Shown: one piece after another, positions 19,321 to 28,222 of the stretch
Position numbering within the stretch: the first letter of the stretch is position 1
Layout: each line of letters opens with the position of its first letter
Assembly: GCF_002276045.1 (NCBI RefSeq)
Contig: NZ_NQMR01000011.1
Span: 1-64,000 of the forward strand
Direction of reading: 5' to 3'
Length of the DNA stretch: 64,000 nucleotides
Origin: Pseudoalteromonas sp. NBT06-2
Lineage (GTDB): Bacteria > Pseudomonadota > Gammaproteobacteria > Enterobacterales > Alteromonadaceae
The notes under the pieces: model-generated
The model's database searches: none
Told to the model about the DNA's origin: nothing
What the model saw: only the letters and a program-made list of their open reading frames with translations
Program-made: the position numbers and the translations under genes

Positions 19321-22300
19321 AATTCAAAGCTTTCCATCTTGTTATTTGATCCTTTTGAAGTTATTTGTAAAACATCTTTTTGTAATAAAAGTAGATCTAA
19401 GTGAGATGCAAGGTTTGATAACTGGGATGTAATGAAAACTTGCTTCAAAGCCACTTCGATACCATCAAAGTTTTGTCGTATATGACTAAGCATTCGGCTA
19501 GCCAGTAGGGAATGACCACCTTGCTCAAAAAAGTCAGCATTGATACTGATTTGGTCTAGCTCTAACAAATCACACCAAATATCAGCTAATTTACGCTGAG
19601 TATCCGTTTCAGGTTCTTGAAATTTTTCTTGTGTTATTTCTACATCCCGCATCATCAATACATTGCGATCAATTTTATTGTTTGACGTGAATGGAAATTC
19701 ATCAATCTGAATGATCAATTTAGGAATAAAGTGTGCCGGAAGCTTAAGTTTCAACTGTTGCTTCAATGCATCAATTTCAATTTTATCTAACGTTCGTTGA
19801 CTCATAACAAAACCAACCAAGAAGGTTTCATCATTTACACCTTTACGAGGCACAACCACTGAAGAATCAATATGACTTAGTAAATTAAGTTCTGACCCTA
19901 TTTCTTCAAGCTCGATTCTGTGTCCTCTAATTTTTACTTGAGAATCACTACGTCCTTGCAGCTCTATTTCACCTTGTGCAGTGTACCGCCCTAAATCACC
20001 TGTTTTATAGAGTCGCCCATATTGAGGATGCTCAATAAATACAGAGTGAGTTAACATTTCTTTATTAAGGTACCCAGTAGCCAAACCATGCCCACCAATA
20101 TAAAGCTCTCCATAAACACCAAAAGGTAAAATATTTAGAGCGGGATTCAATATAAAGATGCGCTTCCCAGCTACAGGTTTTCCGATTTTAACGGGTTGGG
20201 TTAAATCTCCATTTCGTTCAAAGCAATGAACACTAGCCGTAATGGTCGCTTCCGTTGGACCATAAGCATTAAAAAGTGATACTTGTGATGGCAGATATTG
20301 CTGCCAATACGCAATCACATCTTTACTTAATGCCTCCCCACCAAAAACAATTGCTCTTAGGGAATTATTTTGCCAACCTAAATCCAACTCATGCATTTGC
20401 TGAATGACTGACTTAAAATACGCTGGTGGAAGATCAATTAAGCTAACTTTATACTTGGTAATTAAATAAAGAAGTTTTTCCGCATCCCATATTTCACTAC
20501 TCCTCAATAAGACTGAGGCCCCAGAAAACAGAGCACAAAATAATTGTTCAAGCGCTGTATCAACAGTCCAAGAAGCGAATTGTAGTGCTACATCTTGTTC
20601 AGAAACCACAAGATATTTTGCCATTTCTTTAATATGGATAGCTATGCTTTCATGGGGTATTACGACCCCTTTGGGTTTTCCTGTTGAACCCGACGTATAA
20701 ATAATATATGCAGTGTCCTTTTGCGTTAACCCAATTGTCGCAGGGGCAATATTGTCGGTTGATTGCTCAGCGACCAACGCCCTAGTTGAAGGAGTATCTA
20801 TAGACATGGTATTTGTTACAGCTAATATGTCGATAGTATGACTATTAACTAAAATTGTGCTAGCTTGCGCATCTTCAATTATATGTAGAATTCGCTCTTT
20901 AGGGTTTTGCTCATCTAGCGGTAAAAAGCCACAGCCAGCCTTTAAAACAGCCATCATGGTTATAACAAGTTCAACTGAGCTAGGTAATAGCACACCCACA
21001 ACAGAATGTTGCTTAACACCACTACTAATCAAGTAATGTGCTAATTGATTAGCACGCTCATTCAACTCCCTATAAGTGCATCGTTCATCGTTTAGATATA
21101 AAGCAATTGCATCTGGCGTTTTTTGAGCCTGTTGCTCAACATATGAATGTAATAACTCAGTGTGTGACGTGGCAGTGGTACGTTCAGAACGTGAAACTCC
21201 GGCAATATGCAGCTCTTGTGCCTTAGATAGCATAGGATAAAAATCTATTTCCTGAGCTGGGTCCAGACAAATTGCATCAAGTAAATTAATGAAACTCTGC
21301 GAAAACATAGAGATCATGCTTTCATCAAAAATCGCAGTAGCATATTCCCATTCAGCTTTAATCCCGGTTGTATTTTCCTCAAGAACTAGCGTTAAATCAA
21401 ACTTAGATGTTTGTTCTTTACTATGTATTGGTTCAGCGTTAATACCATCAAGTTCAAACGAATTTTCAAACTCTTCCTGATAAGAAAACATAACTTGGAA
21501 CAACGGCGTATGATTCACATTTCGCTGCGGCTGTAACTCTTTTACCAACAATTCGAATGGCGTATCTTCATATTCAAATGCTTCTAGTGTGGATGTTTTA
21601 CTTTTTTGTAAAAGCGTTAGAAAATCGGGAGTTCCTGCCAAATCAGAGCGCAATACAAGTGTGTTAGCAAATAAACCCACAAGATTACCCAATGCCGCGT
21701 TACCACGATTAGCTACAGGTGTTCCAACCACAATATCTTGCTCACCACTAAGTCGGTAAAGCAAAACAGTAAATATACAATGCAATAAAATATATGGTGT
21801 AACTTCTTGCTGTTGGGCCAAATTATAAACTTTATCCACTTGCTTGGTTGTCAATTCATGACGAAGTACTGCACCTTCAAACGAAGCATCTAATGAACGC
21901 ACTCTATTTGTAGGTAAATTATGAAGCATAGGTACGTCTTTTAAAGTTTTACGCCAAAATTCTAATTGTTCCTGTGTCTTTTGAATATCTGAGTTTTTTG
22001 ATTGCCAGTGTGCATAATCACTATAATCTATCGTCAATTTAGGCAGTGCTAATACTTCATTATTTACTTTAGCGTTGTAGCTTGAAGAAATCTCTTTGAG
22101 TAAAATAACATTAGACAAGCCATCGCTGGCAATGTGATGTAAAGTAACAAGTAATACTGATTCATCTTCAGCTAGTAACAGTAAACTTGCTCTTAATACC
22201 TCTCCTGCACTCAGATCAAAACAGTAATGTAATTCCTCTTGTACCCGCACATTACAAATGTCTTCTTGTGTTGCATTTATTGAAGTTAAATCTTCAACAT

Positions 22301-25300
22301 TGAAAACAAATTTATGCGACCCTCTTACTTGGTATACATTATTATTTTCTTCCAAATAGGCTGTTCGTAATATTTCATGTCGATCAATGACATTATGAAA
22401 TGCATGCTCTAACGCTACCAAATCAACTTTCCCTGAAAGCCTGAGTCCTAAAGGCATATTGTAATTACCCACTTGGCTATCTAACCTATCTAATAACCAC
22501 ATGCGTTGTTGCGCGTAAGAAGTACTACGCAAGTCTGTTTTCAAGTTATTTAGTGGTAATATTTGCTCTTCAGATACACTTGTTGATGTAATTTGTAGCT
22601 CTCTGATTTTCCCTGCTATCGCATAAATTGATGGATATTCAAAAATTGTTTTAAGTGGTAATCGTACACAGTACTGGTGTTCAATCGCATTTATTATTCG
22701 ATTTGCTGACAATGAGTTACCACCGACAGCAAAGAAGCTGTCAGTTCCACCAATATCAGTAACACCTAATTCTTCAGCCCATGTGCTTTGTAACCACAAT
22801 TCAACATCACCAATTAATTCAACACGTTCAGTATCACTTGTAGGGATTGGCTCAGGAAGAGATGCTTTGTCTAACTTTCCGTTTGCTGTACGCGGTAATT
22901 CATCCAAAATTACAAACAGCTGCGGTATCATATACTGTGGAAGGGTAGTACTAAGCTTAGCTTTTAACTCCGCGGTAGGTAATTCCGAATCCCCTTGAAA
23001 GACTAAATAAGCCACAAGTATACTTTCTCCGGAGGAAGACTCTTTTGTCGTTACTGCCGTTTCGTTAATTTCTTGAAACTGCTCTATTTGATTTTCAATC
23101 TCGCCAAGCTCAATTCTATATCCTCTAACCTTTACCTGATTATCAATACGTCCTAAAAACTCAACTAAATTATTTGATTTCATGCGCACAAGATCACCTG
23201 TAGCATAAAGTCTTTTTTCCACACCATTTATCAAAATATCTGAATGAAATTTAATACAAGTAAGTTCTGGACGTCGCCAGTACTCTTTAGCAAGAGCATG
23301 GCCACCAATGTATAACTCTCCAGTTGCGCCTAAAGGTTGCTGAGACATATTTTTGTCCAATACATAATGCTCAACATTAGCTAACGCCCCTCCAAGAAGT
23401 AATTGTTCTGGCACGGGAGTATCTTTCGTTATTTTCCTCACCATCGACCAAATAGTCGCCTCAGTAGGCCCATAACAATTCCATAAAGTTTTGCACTTAG
23501 GTAATAGTTGTTCGACCAAACTTGCTTTTAATGGCTCTCCACCACTAAGCGCCACCATGTTTGTACGACCTCGCCACCCGGTTGATAACAAAATATTCCA
23601 ACTAGAAGGCGTTGCCTGCATTACATTAATATTCTGTTCCTCAAGTAAATTAGCTAAAAGTTTTCCATCTTGAACTTGCTCTTTGGCTGCAATGACTAAT
23701 TGGCCTCCAGAAGAAAGTGGAGCAAAGATTTCAAATAAACTTATGTCAAACGAAATTGTCGTTAAACTAAGCCAGCGATCATTGTGAACCAGCTTCATTT
23801 TGCTCTTAGTTGCAAAAAGGAAATTAGCAAAAGAACCCTGTTCAATGACCACCCCCTTAGGAAGGCCTGTCGAACCCGATGTATAAATAAGGTATGCAGG
23901 ATCATCCTCAGAATAACTGATAAATTCAGCAGGGATAGGTTCACAACTATGGCTTCTTATTTTGTTAGAGACTGTTTCATCATCAATATATAAAACAGTA
24001 CACACTGAACTAAAAAAAGATTTAAATGATTTTTGGCTTATACAAAAATTTGCCTGGCTATCTTCAATAATGAAAGCCACACGCTCTTTAGGAAATTCTG
24101 GATCAACAGGAATAAAAGCGGCCCCTACTCTTTGAATTGCAAGTAGACTGACAATCATATCAAGCGTTCTATCCATCATAAGAATGACAAATTCACGTTT
24201 TTTAACCCCCATTTCTAACAACTCTCGCGTCATTTGATTAACTTTGGCGTCAAGTTGGCTATAGGTTAATTTCTGTTTTTCCATAAACAGTGCGTCTTTA
24301 TTTCCATATTGCTGGGCTGCTGACATAACCCATTGCGGTACACTTCCTTCATAACCATCATTATGATGATTAAAGGATTCAAGCTGTTCCGCTTCATGCT
24401 TTGCAAATATGTTAAAATCTTTTAACAGTACATCTTTATTATCAATAGCAGTCAGAATTAAGGGCTCAATACGAGCCATTAATAACCTAATATCTTCATC
24501 ATCAAAATAGGCAACGTTATAATCAATATATAACGTAACTGGCAGCTTTTTATCATACTCGCATAAAGACAATGTTAGTGGCGTCTGTTCATATCCATGG
24601 TTACTGTATTCTGTCGCGACCGACTGACCTTCAAAGTCCAACTTAAAATCAAGTTTTTGGTAGTTAAAAATTATTTGAAAAAGTTGTTCTAAACCATTTT
24701 CTAACATCCCTACTTCTCTATTAATCTCCCCTAAACTTAAGTTTTTGTTACGGTAGTTTTGCTTTGACTTTAACGTTACATACTTAACCAATTCCGCAAA
24801 TGTAAGATCTTTATTTATTTCAAAACGGTTAGGTGCAACGCTCATAAAAAGACCGATAATCCCTTTAAGTTCTTTTGTTTTACGATTATGTGCAGGTAGT
24901 CCAATTACAATGTCATCATTAGATGACACTTTCGCAAAATATAAACATAAACAGGATAAGAAATAACTCAACATACCTATATTCTGTGCTTCTAACTTGC
25001 CCATTAGCTCTTGATATGGCTTAGCCTCTATCTCTAAGTCCATTCTCCGACTATGAATAATGCCATTAGTAGTATCTTTCTGCTGGTACTCTATCTGGAA
25101 CACAGACTCAGGAAGAGTCTTAAACTCTTCTTTCCAATATTCAATACAAGATTGCCTTTTCGGATCAGAACACGTATATGGAAACACCTTTAACGTATCC
25201 ACAAATGAAGGTAGTTGTATAGCTTCTAGTTCTGATATTTTTACTTTACTAAGCATGTGATACGCATGAAGTAGATGTTTACACCAGAGCGTGAAGCCCC

Positions 25301-25763
25301 ACCCATCAATAATAATGTGGTGAACTTTCATAAAGTACCAATGTTCAGTAGAGTTTATTTTTATTACCGAAGCCTGGTGTAGACAGCCGCCCATACTAAT
25401 GTCTTTTGCAAACTCGGTATCAACCCATTCTTTAGCGGACACAGTTGGGCATGCAACTATCGAAAAGTCTAATAATTCAAGCTCATCATTAACGTTATTG
25501 TTTAATGTAAACACGGGTGAGTGTTCATGCTCAGAAAGCTGCATTTGACAAATGTCAGACTTCCTAACAATTAGGCTGTATGCCTGCTGTAAACGTTGAT
25601 GATCAAATTCACCTTCCAGCTTCAAGTACCCACCAATATTCGATACTGGTGTTCCTGCATACTTCTGATCAAAGAAGTAAATATCAAGCTGAGCTGCTGA
25701 CGGTTGGTATATCTCGTTTATAAGAGTATGTTTATCGTGATTCACTGATACAATTCCATTCAT
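19317..25763 (-). CDS. NRPS, C-A-T-C-A-T; first synthetase of the visible line
   Basis: A bimodular NRPS of 2148 residues. It has no docking domain and opens directly with a C domain (VHHIIIDGW near residue 150). The beginning of this domain (PSAAQLDIYFFDQ) resembles EntF-like condensation domains, which accept an acyl starter rather than a peptide. A1 has YTSGSTGLPKG near 630 and NCYGPTEATIW near 769. Its pocket D-I-F-Q-L-G-C-I-W is similar to the glycine code DILQLGLIWK, so Gly is weakly suggested. The carrier GGNSL is near 1014. C2 has HHIASDG near 1211. A2 has YTSGSTGKPKG near 1691 with pocket D-T-E-D-V-G-A-I-T; the two acidic residues hint at Lys or Orn, weakly. The last carrier has GGHSL near 2081. 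The tail ends KMESFEL. No good ribosome site is visible at the start, which lies 33 bp after the M28 peptidase gene. Confidence 0.95.
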   Translation of the reverse strand: MNGIVSVNHDKHTLINEIYQPSAAQLDIYFFDQKYAGTPVSNIGGYLKLEGEFDHQRLQQAYSLIVRKSDICQMQLSEHEHSPVFTLNNNVNDELELLDFSIVACPTVSAKEWVDTEFAKDISMGGCLHQASVIKINSTEHWYFMKVHHIIIDGWGFTLWCKHLLHAYHMLSKVKISELEAIQLPSFVDTLKVFPYTCSDPKRQSCIEYWKEEFKTLPESVFQIEYQQKDTTNGIIHSRRMDLEIEAKPYQELMGKLEAQNIGMLSYFLSCLCLYFAKVSSNDDIVIGLPAHNRKTKELKGIIGLFMSVAPNRFEINKDLTFAELVKYVTLKSKQNYRNKNLSLGEINREVGMLENGLEQLFQIIFNYQKLDFKLDFEGQSVATEYSNHGYEQTPLTLSLCEYDKKLPVTLYIDYNVAYFDDEDIRLLMARIEPLILTAIDNKDVLLKDFNIFAKHEAEQLESFNHHNDGYEGSVPQWVMSAAQQYGNKDALFMEKQKLTYSQLDAKVNQMTRELLEMGVKKREFVILMMDRTLDMIVSLLAIQRVGAAFIPVDPEFPKERVAFIIEDSQANFCISQKSFKSFFSSVCTVLYIDDETVSNKIRSHSCEPIPAEFISYSEDDPAYLIYTSGSTGLPKGVVIEQGSFANFLFATKSKMKLVHNDRWLSLTTISFDISLFEIFAPLSSGGQLVIAAKEQVQDGKLLANLLEEQNINVMQATPSSWNILLSTGWRGRTNMVALSGGEPLKASLVEQLLPKCKTLWNCYGPTEATIWSMVRKITKDTPVPEQLLLGGALANVEHYVLDKNMSQQPLGATGELYIGGHALAKEYWRRPELTCIKFHSDILINGVEKRLYATGDLVRMKSNNLVEFLGRIDNQVKVRGYRIELGEIENQIEQFQEINETAVTTKESSSGESILVAYLVFQGDSELPTAELKAKLSTTLPQYMIPQLFVILDELPRTANGKLDKASLPEPIPTSDTERVELIGDVELWLQSTWAEELGVTDIGGTDSFFAVGGNSLSANRIINAIEHQYCVRLPLKTIFEYPSIYAIAGKIRELQITSTSVSEEQILPLNNLKTDLRSTSYAQQRMWLLDRLDSQVGNYNMPLGLRLSGKVDLVALEHAFHNVIDRHEILRTAYLEENNNVYQVRGSHKFVFNVEDLTSINATQEDICNVRVQEELHYCFDLSAGEVLRASLLLLAEDESVLLVTLHHIASDGLSNVILLKEISSSYNAKVNNEVLALPKLTIDYSDYAHWQSKNSDIQKTQEQLEFWRKTLKDVPMLHNLPTNRVRSLDASFEGAVLRHELTTKQVDKVYNLAQQQEVTPYILLHCIFTVLLYRLSGEQDIVVGTPVANRGNAALGNLVGLFANTLVLRSDLAGTPDFLTLLQKSKTSTLEAFEYEDTPFELLVKELQPQRNVNHTPLFQVMFSYQEEFENSFELDGINAEPIHSKEQTSKFDLTLVLEENTTGIKAEWEYATAIFDESMISMFSQSFINLLDAICLDPAQEIDFYPMLSKAQELHIAGVSRSERTTATSHTELLHSYVEQQAQKTPDAIALYLNDERCTYRELNERANQLAHYLISSGVKQHSVVGVLLPSSVELVITMMAVLKAGCGFLPLDEQNPKERILHIIEDAQASTILVNSHTIDILAVTNTMSIDTPSTRALVAEQSTDNIAPATIGLTQKDTAYIIYTSGSTGKPKGVVIPHESIAIHIKEMAKYLVVSEQDVALQFASWTVDTALEQLFCALFSGASVLLRSSEIWDAEKLLYLITKYKVSLIDLPPAYFKSVIQQMHELDLGWQNNSLRAIVFGGEALSKDVIAYWQQYLPSQVSLFNAYGPTEATITASVHCFERNGDLTQPVKIGKPVAGKRIFILNPALNILPFGVYGELYIGGHGLATGYLNKEMLTHSVFIEHPQYGRLYKTGDLGRYTAQGEIELQGRSDSQVKIRGHRIELEEIGSELNLLSHIDSSVVVPRKGVNDETFLVGFVMSQRTLDKIEIDALKQQLKLKLPAHFIPKLIIQIDEFPFTSNNKIDRNVLMMRDVEITQEKFQEPETDTQRKLADIWCDLLELDQISINADFFEQGGHSLLASRMLSHIRQNFDGIEVALKQVFITSQLSNLASHLDLLLLQKDVLQITSKGSNNKMESFEL

Positions 25764-25796
25764 TAAATAGCGAAAATTAGGGGAGAAAAAGCCTTA

Positions 25797-28097
25797 TTAT
25801 GGGGCTACGTCATCTATTACTAGTTCCGACTGACATTCCTTAATATTGATCAACAGCTTAGATATAACAGCTTCTCTATCACCATAGAATGCCTGCAATT
25901 GACTACTACTCTCCTTTAAAAATGGTCCATTCAGGGAATTACCAGCCAACAACCTTTCTTCAACAAGGTAAACCTCAACCATAGAAAGCTCCGAACTTGA
26001 AGTCACTTTAAAACTTGCACTTTGTCCTGCTAATCCAAACACAACAGGGCGATAACCTAACTCAGTGTTTAAATCTTTCGATGGATCAAAAGTTAATGCT
26101 TTTCCGTTAACTTCAACTTGCTCAGGAAGGTAGTTGGTTGGGAAAAACATTCTTAATAGTCCATGCTTATGTGTAGGAGTAAAGACAGCTTCGTACACAT
26201 ATTTTCCTGAAGTAATATCACAAGCCTTTAACTCATAACTAGGCGTCGAATAAGGCAAAGGTTGAGACTTTACATGTCTTTGAAGGTATGTAAGCCAAGG
26301 GTAAATATGATCTTGTTCATAATCATTAGGGTTCTCAGTTATAACCTGTTCAGGTGTAACACCATAGTCTTCAACAATTAAAACCTGACGATTTTTGTTA
26401 CGGTCATCTACTTTTAAGAAATTCACCACATTTGGAGGAGTACTTGCAAGATCGTCTGTAAGAACAGGCGTATACGCGACGAACAAAATGCTTAAAGCTA
26501 GAGCGAGGGGGTACAGGTATTTGTACTTTTGATTTTCAAAACGAGTCAACAATGGCATAAATAGCGCGATACCGAACGCACTAAATACCGAAAATGCAAC
26601 ACTCATACTTTGGCCATAAGCTAAATCCAGAGTCAGAGCCACTTTGATAAAGAAGTATAGTGACAGAATCGCAGCTGAGCCGACTAAGATAGACGATGGT
26701 AATTGCTTTTTATCCAAGAGTTTAGAGCACAACAAAGCACAAACAAGTAGTAGTGTAGGAAGCACAAATATAATACTGGTTTTTGGCAACAAAAAGACGG
26801 TTATCAAACTCAACATTAACCACCAAAATAGCTGCGCTTGTTGATACGCTTTTTGCTTGATAAAACGTTTAACCAACAGCATGGTTAATAAGACTGACAC
26901 CAGGACCCATAACATAAAATAGGTCTGGCGCTGTTCTGCCATAAGTTGCCCATCAGTTACAATAAAAGAAAGCAAACTAGAGGCAACAATGTTAAACAAC
27001 ACAGTAATAATAATAAATAATGGGAAGACAAAAACAGCCTTAACTTTTTCCCTTACCAAGCTGGTTTTGGTCCGATATCTTAAAGTACACCAAATAAACA
27101 AACCAAAGCTAACAACAGCAATAAATTGCAGTAAAGTAAACGGTAGGATCAACATTACCGCTCCAAAAATATCGCTATATGCCGACTCACCAATCTCACT
27201 ATGATTGAAGTCTTCCATCATATAAGATTGAGTTAAGCCTACCAACGTTTTACCAAGATGGTTTATGCTTGCAGGGTCCAACTGTTCTATATTGTCATCT
27301 GCTGTATGGTAAAAACCACTATTTTCTATCAAGCCAAAGTTTAGTCCCGTTAAACCATGCTTTTTGAATACGGTAAAATCAGTATAATTAGGTAATTGGT
27401 CATAGATATCATTTAATGCAGACAACGCATTATATTTTATGTCTAACCCACTATAAGTTCTGATGAGTGCAGAGTTATTGGCACCTGTTTCAAACAGATA
27501 AGCAAGACCTGTCGTACCCATTGAGTCGGCATTAATAACAACTTTAACGGATTCAAAAAGAGGGTGTTCTTTAGCAAATACCTTTGCCCCAAGAGCACCG
27601 ACTTCTTCAGCATCAGAAAATAGGAAAATGACTGTATTATCTGGCTTACTATTCATAAGTATTCGACCAGCTTCCATCAAAATACCTATAGCTACACCGT
27701 TATCACTAATACCTGGAGAAGCTTCTACAGAATCATAGTGAGCTGAAATCATTACTGCATCTTTAGACTTACTTCCTGCGCGAGATGCAATAATATTTGC
27801 CACAGGAGCACAAGTTGCAACAGCACATTCAAATGATGCTTGTACTTCCACTTCATAACCAAGTTTCCGCATATATTTAACAATATATTCACGACTCAAG
27901 GTATGCCCTTCAGAACCCACTCCACGATGACCAAATTGAGCTAATTTGGTTATTTTTTTAATGACATTTTCATAAGAAAAGTCAGCTTCATTTAGTTGCC
28001 AATTTGGATCTATCTTGTGATCTGTACTAAGGCTTTGCATTTTCATTAGTGCAAATACAACAACTAAAAAAACAACACTTTGAACTATGTTTTTCAT
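25797..28097 (-). CDS. Membrane-anchored M28-family zinc aminopeptidase
   Basis: A 766-residue protein with an N-terminal hydrophobic anchor (residues 5-20), an M28 peptidase domain and a C-terminal half with about eight hydrophobic segments followed by a soluble tail. All expected zinc ligands and catalytic residues are visible: His in AHYDSVE, Asp in SDNGVAIG, the Glu pair in SDAEEVGALGA, Asp in NADSMG and His in FYHTADD. The layout resembles Fxna/ER-aminopeptidase-like M28 proteins, so the catalytic domain should face the periplasm. A good ribosome site (TTGGAGTAAGGA) precedes the start. It is the first gene after an upstream terminator and lies 33 bp before the first NRPS gene, so it is probably part of that transcript. 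By context it may trim a precursor peptide or give self-protection. That is inference; ordinary peptide scavenging is also possible. Confidence 0.85.
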   Translation of the reverse strand: MKNIVQSVVFLVVVFALMKMQSLSTDHKIDPNWQLNEADFSYENVIKKITKLAQFGHRGVGSEGHTLSREYIVKYMRKLGYEVEVQASFECAVATCAPVANIIASRAGSKSKDAVMISAHYDSVEASPGISDNGVAIGILMEAGRILMNSKPDNTVIFLFSDAEEVGALGAKVFAKEHPLFESVKVVINADSMGTTGLAYLFETGANNSALIRTYSGLDIKYNALSALNDIYDQLPNYTDFTVFKKHGLTGLNFGLIENSGFYHTADDNIEQLDPASINHLGKTLVGLTQSYMMEDFNHSEIGESAYSDIFGAVMLILPFTLLQFIAVVSFGLFIWCTLRYRTKTSLVREKVKAVFVFPLFIIITVLFNIVASSLLSFIVTDGQLMAEQRQTYFMLWVLVSVLLTMLLVKRFIKQKAYQQAQLFWWLMLSLITVFLLPKTSIIFVLPTLLLVCALLCSKLLDKKQLPSSILVGSAAILSLYFFIKVALTLDLAYGQSMSVAFSVFSAFGIALFMPLLTRFENQKYKYLYPLALALSILFVAYTPVLTDDLASTPPNVVNFLKVDDRNKNRQVLIVEDYGVTPEQVITENPNDYEQDHIYPWLTYLQRHVKSQPLPYSTPSYELKACDITSGKYVYEAVFTPTHKHGLLRMFFPTNYLPEQVEVNGKALTFDPSKDLNTELGYRPVVFGLAGQSASFKVTSSSELSMVEVYLVEERLLAGNSLNGPFLKESSSQLQAFYGDREAVISKLLINIKECQSELVIDDVAP

Positions 28098-28149
28098 TAT
28101 CCTTACTCCAAGTAATTCAGGGGTTGTAAAAAATATACTTTTTTGAGAG

Positions 28150-28191
28150 AAAAAAAACGCATGAAGACAACGTATAACACGCTGTCCTCAT
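28150..28191 (-). terminator. Rho-independent terminator after the DUF5916 gene
   Basis: Read on the minus strand, a 12-bp stem (two G-U pairs) with a 7-nt loop is followed by GCG and eight T. It separates the outer-membrane protein gene from the peptidase-NRPS transcript, which must therefore start within the next 50 bp or depend on readthrough. Confidence 0.8.
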
Positions 28192-28222
28192 TCATAAAAT
28201 TAAAATTTAATTAGGTGGGTTA

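Noticed and set aside
1..25763. Siderophore assembly line
   Set aside because: No salicylate/DHB starter enzyme, cyclisation domain, hydroxylase or TonB receptor is visible; the outer-membrane neighbour is not receptor-like.
28098..28149. Defined promoter for the peptidase-NRPS operon
   Set aside because: A TATATT-like -10 is present, but no -35 at acceptable spacing, so no promoter is called.
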